Origin: DASWZN01 sp036404435
GTDB taxonomy: Bacteria; Acidobacteriota; Terriglobia; Bryobacterales; Bryobacteraceae
Assembly (NCBI GenBank): GCA_036404435.1
Contig: DASWZN010000051.1
Coordinates: 186,001 to 250,000, forward strand
Length of the DNA: 64,000 nt
Reading direction: 5' to 3'
Shown here: positions 7,368 through 16,753 of the stretch, piece after piece
Layout: each line of letters opens with the position of its first letter
Numbering within the stretch: the first letter of the stretch is position 1
The notes under the pieces: generated by a model
What the model was told of the DNA's origin: nothing
Seen by the model: the letters and a program-made list of their open reading frames with translations, nothing else
The model's database searches: none
Program-made: the position numbers and the translations under genes

Positions 7368-7925
7368 ATGTCTTCCCAACGTCGCATCGATTCCTCGCGC
7401 GCCAACGGCGCCCGGTCCCGCGGACCCGTCACCCCCGAGGGCCTCGCCCGCTGCGCCGCCGCCCCCATCACCCACGGCCTCACCGCCCGCCAGATCGTCC
7501 TCGAAAACGAATCCGAAGACGACTTCCGCGCCCTCCGCGAAGTCTACCTCCTCCACTTCCGGCCCGCGTCCCTGGTCGATATCTTCCTCGTCGATCGACT
7601 CGTCGCCGCACGCTGGCGCCTCATCCGCGCCGAATCCGTCGAGACCGCCCTCATCGAAGTCGAAATCGGCCGCCGAGAACGCGACGGCTGCGATGAATCC
7701 GAAAGCAATCACCCCGCAACCCGCGCCGCACTCGCATTCCGCGCCCTCTACGACGAGTCCCGCGTCCTTCCCGGCCTTGACCGCTACCAGGCCCACCTCC
7801 AGCGCACCTACGACACCGCCCTGAAACTCCTGGAAGCCAGCCGCGAGGCCGAGCGCGGAATTGAAAAAGTGCAAGAGGGTCCCAATCCCACAAATGAACA
7901 CCCTGAGCCCGCGCCCTCAGGCGCT
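7368..7925 (+). CDS. Hypothetical acidobacterial protein (RGPVTPEG family), stop codon lost
   Basis: It starts MSSQRRIDSSRANGARSRGPVTPEG followed by HGLTARQIVLENE, then a helical region with a VDRLVAARWRL segment. This N-terminus recurs in Solibacter-like genomes; its function is unknown. The frame is not closed at the expected end (near PNPTNEHPEPA). It stays open to 10229, antisense through the convergent acyltransferase gene, which would give 953 residues. I place the end at the convergent gene boundary because the extra ~770 residues are a shadow of that gene. Either the natural stop was lost or the two 3' ends overlap. Confidence 0.55.
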
Positions 7926-10079
7926 GATAGCCTGAATCGGAGCCCCCACGGCCAGGCGGTTCAGCGTGACGTAGTCCTTCTTGCCGCTCCCCAGGCAGGG
8001 GATTTCGGCCAGGTGGACGATGCGCCGCGGGATGGCCAGCTCCGGCGCGCCCAGGCCGTGGGCCGCACGCTGCAATTGCTCGCGGGTCAGGTGCGGGTCT
8101 TCCGTGAAGAGCACGATGGTCTCCCCGCGGCCCGGCTCGCGCGTGGCGGCCGAGGCGTGCTGGAACTCGGGCGAGGCGGTCAGGGCGATCCGCTCCACCA
8201 GTTCGAGCGACACCATCTCGCCGGCCACCTTGGCGAAGCGCCGCACGCGGCCCACGATGGTGACGAAGCCGTCCTCGTCCACCGAGGCGACGTCGCCCGT
8301 GTTATACCACCCCGGACCGTAGATCGAACTGACCGGCACGACTTCGCCGGTCTCCTCCGCCAGATACCCCTGCATGACGTTCGGGCCGCGCACGTGCAGC
8401 AGGCCGCCCTGCTCGATGCCGGGCACGGGCTCGATCCGGTACTCCACGCCGGGGAACAGCTCGCCCACCGTGCCGGTCCGGGAAGCCATGGGCGTATTCA
8501 CGGAAAGCACGGGCGAGGTCTCGGTGACGCCGTAGCCTTCCAGGATGCGGATGCCGAACTTATCGATGTAGAGCCGGCGCACGTCGTCCTGCAGCTTCTC
8601 CGCGCCGGCCACCACCAGCCACAGGCTGCGAAAATCGACGTCGTTGGCGTACTTGGCGTAGTTGGCGAGAAAGGTGCTGGAGGCGAACAGCACCGTGCAG
8701 TCGCGGTCGTAAATCAGCTCCGGAATCGCGCGGTAGTGCAGCGGCGAAGTGTAGAGGAAGGTGCGCGAGCCGCTCAGCAGCGGCAGGAAAATGCCCACCG
8801 TCAGCCCGAACATGTGGAACAGCGGCAGCGCGCTCATCAGCTTGTCCTTGGGCGCGAAGTCGATCACGGCGAGACACTGCGCGACGTTGGCCACGATGGC
8901 GTCATGGCTGATAGCGACGCCTTTGGGCAGGCCCTCGGAGCCGGAAGTGAACACGATCACGGCGGTGTCTTCGGGGCGGCCCGGCCGCGCCGCGAGATGC
9001 GGGAACCACTGCGCCCACAACAGAAGCCAAAGCTTGCTCCCCAGCCCGAACTGGCTGCGCAGATCCTCCAGGCACACCACTTGAACGGCGCCGATCTGCT
9101 CCACCACCGGACCCAGGTTGGCCTTCTCGAGAAACGCTCGCGACGTAATCACCAGCCGCACGCCGGCCACCTTGCAGGCGGCGCGCAGGGCATCCGCGCC
9201 GGCCGTGTAGTTCAGCATGGTGGGCACCCGCCGCACGGAGAACATGCCGAACAGAAGCGCCGCCGTCGTCGAGACGTTCGGCAGCAGAACGCCCACGTGC
9301 TCGCCTTCGGCGGTCATCTTCGAGACCAGGCGGCCCAGGGCCAGCGCCCCCCGCACGATCTGCCGGTAGGATTGCGGCTCCTGGCGGATGTCCTCGATCG
9401 CGTCGCGCCGCCAGCCGTGGATACGGGCGGCGTCGAGCAGCGCGGGAAAGAGCGTGTTCGGCCGGCGGGAGGCGAACGCGGTCTCCTGCATCAGGCGGCG
9501 CAGAGTCTTGGCCTCCAGCCGCCGGCGCATCTTCGCCTTCGGCGCGTCGGCCTCCGGAATGGTCACCGGCGGGTGGATCGTGATGGTGATGCGGGGGAAG
9601 AGCCGGCGCGGGAAATCGCCCTTCATGCGGCTGAAGATCGAGTACACCGCGCCGTCGATGTGCACGGGGACCACGGTGGCGCCGGTCTTGGCCGCCACGA
9701 AGGCCGGGCCTTCGTAGACCTTCATCAACGAGCCGGTCACGGTGACCCGGCCTTCGGGGAAAATCAGCACCGGCCGGCCGCGCTCGATCAGCTCGATCAC
9801 CGTCTTCATGGCCAGCGGATGGCCTGTCTCCACCACCAGGTGCTCGAAGAGGCGCATGCCCAGGCGTACGAACCAGTGGCGGACGATGGTGCTATGCAGC
9901 ACCGGAACCGGGATCGTCGGCAGGAAGGCGCCCAACAGAATCCCGTCCAGCAGCGACTGGTGGTTGGAGACGATCAGCAGGCGCTCATGGTGCGCCATGA
10001 CGCCCCGCACCTCGATCCGAAACCATACGCGCAGGACGAGCCGCACGACGAATCGCAGGAGGACGCGGATCAGCGGCAC
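7917..10079 (-). CDS. aas: Aas-type bifunctional acyltransferase / acyl-ACP synthetase
   Basis: A 720-residue inner-membrane enzyme. The N-terminal PlsC-like acyltransferase domain has the H40-x4-D45 motif in NHQSLLDG and FPEG at 107-110. The C-terminal AMP-forming acyl-ACP synthetase domain has the P-loop TSGSEGLPKG from 378 and a GYGVTETSP motif. In E. coli, Aas re-acylates lysophosphatidylethanolamine with activated fatty acids, giving membrane lipid repair. The start is GTG at 10079; a TATAAT lies on the minus strand at 10124-10119. No partner gene is adjacent, and it converges on the 7368 gene. Confidence 0.85.
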   Translation of the reverse strand: MPLIRVLLRFVVRLVLRVWFRIEVRGVMAHHERLLIVSNHQSLLDGILLGAFLPTIPVPVLHSTIVRHWFVRLGMRLFEHLVVETGHPLAMKTVIELIERGRPVLIFPEGRVTVTGSLMKVYEGPAFVAAKTGATVVPVHIDGAVYSIFSRMKGDFPRRLFPRITITIHPPVTIPEADAPKAKMRRRLEAKTLRRLMQETAFASRRPNTLFPALLDAARIHGWRRDAIEDIRQEPQSYRQIVRGALALGRLVSKMTAEGEHVGVLLPNVSTTAALLFGMFSVRRVPTMLNYTAGADALRAACKVAGVRLVITSRAFLEKANLGPVVEQIGAVQVVCLEDLRSQFGLGSKLWLLLWAQWFPHLAARPGRPEDTAVIVFTSGSEGLPKGVAISHDAIVANVAQCLAVIDFAPKDKLMSALPLFHMFGLTVGIFLPLLSGSRTFLYTSPLHYRAIPELIYDRDCTVLFASSTFLANYAKYANDVDFRSLWLVVAGAEKLQDDVRRLYIDKFGIRILEGYGVTETSPVLSVNTPMASRTGTVGELFPGVEYRIEPVPGIEQGGLLHVRGPNVMQGYLAEETGEVVPVSSIYGPGWYNTGDVASVDEDGFVTIVGRVRRFAKVAGEMVSLELVERIALTASPEFQHASAATREPGRGETIVLFTEDPHLTREQLQRAAHGLGAPELAIPRRIVHLAEIPCLGSGKKDYVTLNRLAVGAPIQAISA

Positions 10080-10241
10080 AGGCTTGCGGCTGCCTTTCGT
10101 CTCAGCACGGCACTGTACATTATAAACGGGCCGGGGCGGGGCGCAAGGCCGAAGTGGGCCGCTTCCGCATGGCTAGGTACGATTTTCGGTTCCCAACCGA
10201 GGTCGCGGCACGTTCAAGCGGGAACTTGATGGTAACCTCGT

Positions 10242-11597
10242 ATGGTGCGAAATCGGACGCGTTACGCCGTGGCGGCCGGCTGCCTGGCCCTGGCTGTCGG
10301 CTGGTTCGCCTGGCGGCGGAGCGCCGTGCCGCCTCCCAAGCCGAAGCCCGCGCCGGTCGTGAAGGCCGCGGTTGTCGTCCCCACGCCAACCCCGCAGCCC
10401 GCTGAGACCACGCCCACTCCCAAGCCCGCCGCGCCCAGGCCGACCCCGCAGTTGTCCCCCACGGGCCAGCCGCTTGCGAACCCGCCGGCAAACGTGAAGG
10501 CCGTCTATTTCACCGGCTGGTCGGCGGGCATCAAGCGCCGCATCGATTACCTGGTGGACCTGCACAAGACCACGGCCATCAATGCCGTTGTGATCGACAT
10601 CAAGGACTATTCCGGCAACATTGCCTATTCGGTCAGTGCCCCGGAGGCCCGCCAGTACGGCGCGGTGCGGCCGATGATCCGCGACATCGACGGGCTGGTG
10701 AACCGCCTGCACAGCGAGGGAATCTACGTCATCGCACGCCTCACCGTGTTCCAGGACCCGGTGCTGGCCGAAGCGCGGCCCGACCTGGCGGTCCATCGCG
10801 TCTCGAAGCTGCCCAAGGAGAAGCACGGACCGCTTACCGTCGCCTCTGTGTGGCGCGACCGCAAGGGGCTGGCGTGGATCGACCCGGCGTCCCGCCCGGC
10901 CTGGGAGTACGTGGTCTCGATCGCCCGCGACGCGCTCGGCCACGGCGCCGACGAGGTGAATTTTGATTACGTCCGCTTCCCCTCGGACGGCGACCTGAAC
11001 GACATGTATTTCCCCCACTGGGACGGCAAGACGCCCAAACACGAGGTGATCCGCCAGTTCTTCGGCACTTTGCGGAAGGAACTCGCGGGCGCGCGGATCT
11101 CGGCTGACCTGTTCGGACTGGCGACGGTAAACGGCGACGATCTGGGCATCGGCCAGGTGATCGAGGACGCCTACGGAACCTTCGACGCCGTCTGCCCGAT
11201 GGTGTATCCGTCGCACTACGCGCACAAGTTTCTAGGCTTCCCCAACCCGGCCCAGCATCCGTACGAAGTGGTGAATTACTCGATGAAGGGAGCGCTCAGC
11301 CGGCTGGAGGACTTCAGCCGTCCCAAACCGGAGCCAGGCAAAGGCGACGCGCCGCAAGAGAGCGAAATCAAGGCGGCCAGGCTGCGGCCCTGGATTCAGG
11401 ACTTCAACCTCGGCGCGAAATACGATGCCGCCATGGTGAAGGCCGAGATCAAGGCCGTCGAAGATGCGCTCGGCGACCGCTTCGCGGGCTACATGGTGTG
11501 GGCGCCATCGAACGTCTACACGCGCCCGGCGTTGGTCGAGCCGGCGAAGGCAACTCAGACCGCGGAGGCCCACGCCTCGGCCGGCGCCGCACACTGA
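10242..11597 (+). CDS. Putative glycoside hydrolase-like TIM-barrel protein (DUF4015)
   Basis: A 451-residue protein with one N-terminal membrane anchor (about 8-24), a Pro-rich linker (PTPTPQPAE.. to about 75), and a periplasmic or extracellular barrel. The barrel begins VKAVYFTGWSAG and includes AVVIDIKDYSGNIAY, YVIARLTVFQDP, NFDYVRFPSDG and CPMVYPSHYA, characteristic of the DUF4015/GHL group related to glycosidases. The acidic residues in DIKD and FDYVRFPSDG are candidate catalytic groups. The substrate is unknown. It is divergent from aas across about 160 bp. Confidence 0.8.
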   Translation: MVRNRTRYAVAAGCLALAVGWFAWRRSAVPPPKPKPAPVVKAAVVVPTPTPQPAETTPTPKPAAPRPTPQLSPTGQPLANPPANVKAVYFTGWSAGIKRRIDYLVDLHKTTAINAVVIDIKDYSGNIAYSVSAPEARQYGAVRPMIRDIDGLVNRLHSEGIYVIARLTVFQDPVLAEARPDLAVHRVSKLPKEKHGPLTVASVWRDRKGLAWIDPASRPAWEYVVSIARDALGHGADEVNFDYVRFPSDGDLNDMYFPHWDGKTPKHEVIRQFFGTLRKELAGARISADLFGLATVNGDDLGIGQVIEDAYGTFDAVCPMVYPSHYAHKFLGFPNPAQHPYEVVNYSMKGALSRLEDFSRPKPEPGKGDAPQESEIKAARLRPWIQDFNLGAKYDAAMVKAEIKAVEDALGDRFAGYMVWAPSNVYTRPALVEPAKATQTAEAHASAGAAH

Positions 11598-11601
11598 CGG
11601 C

Positions 11602-13260
11602 TCATTCCCCGGCCGGTTTCCAATGCGCCGAATGGTGCACGCCGGTAATCTTCGTGTACAGCCTGCGATCGAGGCGGCGGGCCATGTGGTGCACCACCAG
11701 GTACACGGGAAAGCTGACCAGGTACAGAGAGAGCCCCAGCAGCCCGAGAAAGGCCAGCACGCCGGAAAGAGCCTGAATAGAAGTACGGAGTCCCGGCAGC
11801 CCTAGGAATCGCAAAGAGCGCTCAATGGGCTCCTGCGCCAGCACCGGCACGGCGTATAGCAGCGTGCCGATGAGCTTCTGGACGGCCAGCAGCGGCGTGC
11901 GGGTGTAGAGCGCCAGAGTAAAGAGGAGGAGGGCCGCAAACACGCCGGCCAACAGCAATGGAACCACGTATCCGGGGTACTTCCTTGCCGATCGCCAAAG
12001 AAAGAGCTTCTGCTGCCCGCACTCGAGATCCCGGCGCATCGCGTCCCGCACCTTCGGCTTGCGCTGGAGGTCGTCTCGAAACAGCGGCGGCGTCCGCAGC
12101 GGCGGCTCGGCGCCGGGAGCGAACCGTTCGGCGATCAGTTCGGGGCAGTACTGCCTGATCTGAGCGTCGATGAGCGTGTAGCCGTGGTACATGAGCGCCT
12201 CGCGCTCGACGTAGCTGAACTGGTCCAGGTCGGTGCGGATGCGTCCGATCGCGGGGATGTAATCGGAGGGGACTCGATTCGTCACTTGCGGCCGGTCCTT
12301 CAGGTTCAGGAAGAGGTGTACGAAGGCGAAGGACTTCGCCGGAGGGTTCTGCCATTGCACCAGCAGCTTGAGCAGCTTGGCGCGGACCTGGAACTGCAGA
12401 ATGTCGTTCACGCGGGCGTACACGCTGGTCTCGCCCGTCTTTACCGAGTCTTTCGACTCCATCTGGCCGGAGGCGTCGCTGACCAGCAAGGTGTCGCAGG
12501 GAGTTTCGCCCGGAGTGTCGTCCACCAGCGCCTCGATCCCCTGGTTGTCGCACACGCCGCCGTCGACAAGAGCGTTGCCGTTGATCACCGTCGGAGGGAA
12601 GACCACCGGCACGCCGGAAGACGCGCCCACCACGCGCGAGATCTTGAGCACGTTCTTGTTGACTCGGGAAAGCGCCGCCATCCCGGAGATCGGCACGCGC
12701 GAAAAAGCCACGCGTTCCCCCGTCAGCAGCGAGGTGGTGTTCAGGATGAGATTCGGCCCGTAGATGACCGTGGATTTTGGGGGCACCTGGTCCGGCGTGA
12801 CGCTGGGAAACTGGTCGAGCGTATCGCCATCGTAAAACCAGAGGTCGTATTCGCTCTGGATGAGCGTGGCGCGCGCCCCAGTCCGAAAGGGGCGCGAGAC
12901 GAGCGTCTTGAGAAACAGCCAGGGGTGGAAGAACGGCGTGTAGATCAGCGCGCGGGTGCGCAGGTTGTGGTCCACGGCGCGCAGGAACTCTTCGGCAATG
13001 TCGCCGAAGATCCGCACGCGCTCGGCGGGATCGGCGCGCTGCGTCTCCTCCATCGCGTGCAGCCGCTGCTCCATCTCGCAGACGTAATAGGCCGCGACGA
13101 TCGAGCCGCCGGAGACGGCCGAGATCGCGTCCACGTCCTTCATGATTTCGAGTTCCTCAAGCCGCCGGATGACTCCGAGGTGGAAAATGGAGGCGCGGAA
13201 ACCGCCTCCGGAGAGAGCCAGGCCGATCCTCTTCCTTCGCAGCGGGGGTGCGGGCGTCAT
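11602..13260 (-). CDS. Patatin-like phospholipase with C-terminal membrane segments
   Basis: A 552-residue predicted lipid acyl hydrolase. The oxyanion loop is SGGGFRA at 17-23, the nucleophile is S50 in AVSGGS (Ala replaces the first Gly of GxSxG, common in this subgroup), and the catalytic Asp is in DGGVCDNQG near 235. Residues about 415-540 hold two or three hydrophobic helices, so the protein is probably membrane anchored. SD GAGGTG precedes the ATG by 7 nt. It ends only 4 nt from the convergent DUF4015 gene; the substrate lipid is unknown. Confidence 0.85.
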   Translation of the reverse strand: MTPAPPLRRKRIGLALSGGGFRASIFHLGVIRRLEELEIMKDVDAISAVSGGSIVAAYYVCEMEQRLHAMEETQRADPAERVRIFGDIAEEFLRAVDHNLRTRALIYTPFFHPWLFLKTLVSRPFRTGARATLIQSEYDLWFYDGDTLDQFPSVTPDQVPPKSTVIYGPNLILNTTSLLTGERVAFSRVPISGMAALSRVNKNVLKISRVVGASSGVPVVFPPTVINGNALVDGGVCDNQGIEALVDDTPGETPCDTLLVSDASGQMESKDSVKTGETSVYARVNDILQFQVRAKLLKLLVQWQNPPAKSFAFVHLFLNLKDRPQVTNRVPSDYIPAIGRIRTDLDQFSYVEREALMYHGYTLIDAQIRQYCPELIAERFAPGAEPPLRTPPLFRDDLQRKPKVRDAMRRDLECGQQKLFLWRSARKYPGYVVPLLLAGVFAALLLFTLALYTRTPLLAVQKLIGTLLYAVPVLAQEPIERSLRFLGLPGLRTSIQALSGVLAFLGLLGLSLYLVSFPVYLVVHHMARRLDRRLYTKITGVHHSAHWKPAGE

Positions 13261-13382
13261 GAATACACCTCAATGTTAGGGATTTACAGAGTATAGACGG
13301 TCCCATGGCCGAAATCAAGCGAAAATTAAACCCTGCACCGGGCTACGTTGCGCCGCCCGGCGCGGCTTGTGAAGATTGTGGG

Positions 13383-14180
13383 GTGAACCGATTCCCTTAC
13401 GCCCGGTGGTTGGCTGTGGCGTGGCTGTCCGCTTGCGTCGCCTCGGCCGCGGAGCTGAAACCGGAGACGGTCGACGCCTTCGACCGCTACGTCCGCGCCG
13501 CGGAGACCCGCATCGATGGGCGCCTCCACGGCCCGGGCTTCCTGTGGGCGGACGATTATCCCGCGCGCCTGAAGGCGGTCCGCGACGGCCAGGTTGTCAC
13601 AGAGCCGGTGGTGGGCCAGGGCGACGTCGCGGTGGCCGGCGGCCTGGTCCACGACTGGATCGCCGCCGTCTTTGTGCCGGGCGCGACGCTCGAGCGGACC
13701 CTGGCCAGCGTGCAGGATTACGACCGCGACAAGGTGACGCACCGGCCGGAAGTGATCGACTCGAAGCTGCTCAGCCGGGACGGCAACCACTTCCGCATCT
13801 ACCTGCGGCTGATGAAGAAGAAAGTGCTGACCGTGGTGCTCAACACGGAGCATGATGTGCGCTACTTCCCCATCGATGCCAAGCGCTGCCACAGCCGCTC
13901 CTACAGCACCCGCATCGCCGAGGTCGCCGACCCGGGCAGAAGCAGCGAACGCGAGCAGCCCGTGGGGAACGACCACGGCTTCCTCTGGCGGCTGAACTCC
14001 TACTGGCGCTTCGAGGAGCGGGATGGCGGCGTGTATATCGAGTGCGAGGCCATCTCGCTGACTCGCGACGTGCCCACCGGCCTGGGATGGCTGATCGAGC
14101 CGATCGTCCGCCAACTGCCCGCGGAGTCGCTGGTGAATACGCTGCGGGCCACGCGCAACGCGATCGGCGCTCATCCGTAG
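13383..14180 (+). CDS. Secreted protein of unknown function
   Basis: About 265 residues from a GTG at 13383, chosen because it gives a clean signal peptide (NRFPYARWLAVAWLSACVASA). The frame is open to 13305 but the extra residues are not signal-like. The mature part is mixed alpha/beta with HFRIYLRLMKKKVLTVVLNTEHDV and a C-terminal WLIEPIVRQLPAESLVNTL, reminiscent of START/SRPBCC-type lipid-binding folds. That assignment is a guess. It is divergent from the patatin and convergent with the 14216 gene. Confidence 0.7.
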   Translation: MNRFPYARWLAVAWLSACVASAAELKPETVDAFDRYVRAAETRIDGRLHGPGFLWADDYPARLKAVRDGQVVTEPVVGQGDVAVAGGLVHDWIAAVFVPGATLERTLASVQDYDRDKVTHRPEVIDSKLLSRDGNHFRIYLRLMKKKVLTVVLNTEHDVRYFPIDAKRCHSRSYSTRIAEVADPGRSSEREQPVGNDHGFLWRLNSYWRFEERDGGVYIECEAISLTRDVPTGLGWLIEPIVRQLPAESLVNTLRATRNAIGAHP

Positions 14181-14191
14181 CGGCCTGGCCG

Positions 14192-14208
14192 ACAGGCCGG
14201 AGGCCTGC
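14192..14208. repeat. GC-rich palindromic repeat between convergent genes
   Basis: CAGGCC-GGA-GGCCTG lies between two convergent genes. Related palindromes occur at 15321-15339 and 31671-31686, with related GGCAGGC hairpins at 45542-45561, 57801-57824 and 59123-59144. It may act as a bidirectional transcription barrier, although no T-run follows. Confidence 0.5.
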
Positions 14209-14215
14209 CCCACCG

Positions 14216-15298
14216 CTACTTCGCTGGCTGTTCTTTGGTCTTGTCCTCGGGCAGCTCGTCGGGCGTGAAGGTGATGGTGGCCTCGGCGGTGAACTTGCGA
14301 TAGAGCCGGAACTCGACCTCGTTCTTGGAGAGGAACTTCCCTTGGCGTAACTGCACCACGGCCCGGAGCGGCAGTAGATACTCATGGCCGCTTATGGTAG
14401 CCAAGTCGTAGTCCAGCGTATCTTGAGCCTGCTGGATGGGGAAGGTGGGCGGAAGCTCGGCCACTAGCGTGATCCGCACCACCGCCAGCAGGTCGCGGTC
14501 CACGAAAACCAGGCCGTGGTAGGCGGGCACGGTGTCTTGGTTCGAGTGCTCGCTCCTGGAGACGACGTGCCATTTCGAGCGCGGCTGCTCGACCTGGTAG
14601 GAATAGACGTACGCGCGGCGGCCGCGTAGCGTGGCCCAGCGCTCCCAGCGGAAAGAGGCCTCCGTTTCGGGATCGAAGAGCTCCTTCATCATGCTGCCGA
14701 ACTCGCCGCCCGAGGTCGCGCCGCCCACCGACTCATAGGACACGTTGGCGACCGCGCGGTTGTTCACAAACACGAGCTTGTAGTCCTCTTTGTGGTCCAC
14801 GTAGCTCAGGCGCGAAGTCAGGGTGTCCGTCGGCGCCCAGAATTCCATGCCATGCGGGTCGACGTAGCGGCGCGTCACTTGAGTGCAGAGGAAGTTGGGC
14901 AGCGATTGCGTGTAGTTCATCGCATATTCGCGGGCCTGCTCGATCACCTTGTGCTCCTCTTCCGGACTGGGCGGCGGGAGAGGTGGCGGAGGCGGCGGAG
15001 TGGGCGTGGGTTGGGGAGGAGCGGACAGGGTCTGCGAGGCCTCCCGGAGGGCTTTGAGCGCATCGACGGTCTTGGGTCCGGCGCCGTCTCCCTGCAATTC
15101 GTCGATGGTAGCGTCATCGAGCCGCTGCGTCAGTGTGACCGTGCCGAGATAGGCCGCCACCTGCCGGTCCGGCTGCTTCAATTGGATCGCGGAACGGATA
15201 AAGCTAGCCAACTGTTCGACCGTCAGCTTCGTCGCGGCAGCCAGCCACAGAGACGCTCCGAGCAGCAGGAGCGCCACCCTCAATCGCATACGATTCAT
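14216..15298 (-). CDS. Secreted protein of unknown function, tandem paralogue 1
   Basis: 360 residues with a signal peptide (RVALLLLGASLWLAAA). A helical region follows (KLTVEQLASFIRSAIQ, then DDATIDELQGDGAGPKTVDALKALREAS) that resembles a helix-hairpin-helix-like repeat. A Pro-rich linker at about 92-113 leads to a C-terminal beta-rich domain with one Cys (NFLCTQVTRRY) and the end motif KNEVEFRLYRKFTAEATITF. The next gene upstream (15343-16437) has the same architecture throughout. No enzyme motif is seen; the family appears acidobacterial. Confidence 0.75.
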   Translation of the reverse strand: MNRMRLRVALLLLGASLWLAAATKLTVEQLASFIRSAIQLKQPDRQVAAYLGTVTLTQRLDDATIDELQGDGAGPKTVDALKALREASQTLSAPPQPTPTPPPPPPLPPPSPEEEHKVIEQAREYAMNYTQSLPNFLCTQVTRRYVDPHGMEFWAPTDTLTSRLSYVDHKEDYKLVFVNNRAVANVSYESVGGATSGGEFGSMMKELFDPETEASFRWERWATLRGRRAYVYSYQVEQPRSKWHVVSRSEHSNQDTVPAYHGLVFVDRDLLAVVRITLVAELPPTFPIQQAQDTLDYDLATISGHEYLLPLRAVVQLRQGKFLSKNEVEFRLYRKFTAEATITFTPDELPEDKTKEQPAK

Positions 15299-15320
15299 TC
15301 TCTCACGCGAGGCGCGCGGA

Positions 15321-15339
15321 GACAGGCCGATGGCCTGTC
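15321..15339. repeat. Palindromic repeat between tandem paralogues
   Basis: GACAGGCC-GAT-GGCCTGTC is a perfect inverted repeat in the 44-bp gap between the two paralogous genes. It matches the repeat at 14192-14208 except for the loop and flank. Confidence 0.55.
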
Positions 15340-15342
15340 CTA

Positions 15343-16437
15343 CTACTTCGGCGGCTCTGGCTTGGTCTTGTCGTCCGGCGGCGTGTCGGGCGTATCGAAG
15401 GTGATGGTGGCCACGCCGGTGAACTTGCGGTAAAGGCGGAACTCGACTTCGTTCTTCGAGTGGTGCGTCCCCTCGCGCATCAGCACGACAGCCCGGAGCG
15501 GAAGGAGGTACTCGTGGCCGCTGATCGTAGCGAGATCGTAGTCCAGCGTATCCTCGACCTGCTGCATCGGAAACTCCGGCGGGAGTTCGGCCACCAGCGT
15601 GATCCGCACCACCGCCAGCAGGTCGTGGTCGACGAAAATCAGGCCGTGGTAGCCGGGCACGGTCTCAGCTTTCGATTCGCCGCCCGAGTCGCGGCCATAG
15701 CTCACCTTCCACCTCGAGCGCGGCTGGGCTACTTGGTAGGCGTAGACGTACGCTCGGCGAGTGCGCAGCGTCGCCCACCGCTCCCAGCGGAAGGAAGCCT
15801 CGGTGTTGGGATCGAAAATCTCCGCCATCATGCTGCCAAACTCGCCCGCCGAGTTGGCGCCCCCGACGGACCAGATGGACGAGTTGGTGACCGACTTGCC
15901 GTTCCTCGACGTCAACTTGTAGTCTTCCTTGTGGTCCACATAGCTCACGTGGGCGGTGAGGGTGTCCTCCAGCCCCCAGAACTGGGTGGCATGCGGGTCG
16001 ACGTACCGGCGCGTAATCTGAGTGCACAGGAAGTCCGGCAGCGACTTGGTATAGTTCATGGCGTACTCGCGCGCCTGCTCGATCACCTTGTCCTGCTCCT
16101 CCGGGCTCGGCGGCGGCACTGACGGCGGTGGCGGAGGGGGCGGCGGCGTGGGCGTGGGTGTGGACGGAGCGGGAAGAGTCTGCGAGGCAGCCCGCAGGGC
16201 CTTCAGCGCTTCAACGGTCTTGGGTCCGGCGCCCTGCGCACGCAGGTCCTCGATGGTCCGGTCATCGAGCCGTTCGGAGAGAGAGACCGTCGCCAGGTAG
16301 GCGGCGACCTCTTTATCGGGATCCTTCTTCTGAACCTCGGAGCGTACCAAGCTGACCAACTGCTCTACCGTCAGCTTCGTCGCAGCGGGCGACCACAACG
16401 ACGCTCCGAGCAGCAAGAGCGCGAGTTTCCATCGCAT
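15343..16437 (-). CDS. Secreted protein of unknown function, tandem paralogue 2
   Basis: 364 residues, same order as its neighbour: signal peptide (ALLLLGASLWSPAAT), helical domain (KLTVEQLVSLVRSEVQ, DDRTIEDLRAQGAGPKTVEALKALRAAS), Pro-rich linker near 95-118, and beta-rich C-terminal domain with DFLCTQITRRYVDPH and KNEVEFRLYRKFTGVATITF. The two proteins are clearly alignable along their whole length, so they come from a tandem duplication. The C-terminus ends in a polar Pro/Lys tail. A weak AACAAT lies 8 nt before the ATG. Function unknown. Confidence 0.75.
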   Translation of the reverse strand: MRWKLALLLLGASLWSPAATKLTVEQLVSLVRSEVQKKDPDKEVAAYLATVSLSERLDDRTIEDLRAQGAGPKTVEALKALRAASQTLPAPSTPTPTPPPPPPPPSVPPPSPEEQDKVIEQAREYAMNYTKSLPDFLCTQITRRYVDPHATQFWGLEDTLTAHVSYVDHKEDYKLTSRNGKSVTNSSIWSVGGANSAGEFGSMMAEIFDPNTEASFRWERWATLRTRRAYVYAYQVAQPRSRWKVSYGRDSGGESKAETVPGYHGLIFVDHDLLAVVRITLVAELPPEFPMQQVEDTLDYDLATISGHEYLLPLRAVVLMREGTHHSKNEVEFRLYRKFTGVATITFDTPDTPPDDKTKPEPPK

Positions 16438-16486
16438 ACCACTTCATTGTTGCACGCGAGGCGCTCTTCGCCGCCGTCAGGCCGGT

Positions 16487-16753
16487 CTACTGCACCCGGG
16501 CGCGGACGCGTTCGCTCGAGACCAATTCCTCGAAAATGGCCAGGACCTGCTTGCGGTAACGGTAGAGGCGTTCGAGGTTCTCGCGGAAGGGAGATTCGTA
16601 GACGGGCGATGTTAGCCACTTGGCGAGCAGCGGGCGCGGAACGTCGATGTCCTGGCGGAGCCGCTCCGGCGAATGGCCGCGCAGGAAAAGGCCGTAGAAC
16701 ACGGCGGCTTCCTTTTGCGGAGCCGAAGGATCGAATTCATCCTTAGCCGGCAT
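16487..16753 (-). CDS. Small conserved hypothetical protein
   Basis: 88 residues from the ATG at 16753 (MPAKDEFDPSAPQKEA), chosen because the longer frame adds 37 residues without protein character. The sequence is helical and charged with an AAVFYGLFLRGHSPERLRQDIDVP segment. The helix order could suggest a small helix-turn-helix protein, but this is weak. No SD is seen; a TATACT on the minus strand about 40 nt upstream could be its -10. It is divergent from the protease gene. Confidence 0.6.
   Translation of the reverse strand: MPAKDEFDPSAPQKEAAVFYGLFLRGHSPERLRQDIDVPRPLLAKWLTSPVYESPFRENLERLYRYRKQVLAIFEELVSSERVRARVQ

Noticed and set aside
12184..13296. 370-codon plus-strand frame over the patatin gene
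   Set aside because: Antisense shadow; the patatin motifs on the other strand are decisive.
14192..15339. Palindromes between genes as Rho-independent terminators
   Set aside because: No T-run follows the stems; they match an interspersed repeat family instead.
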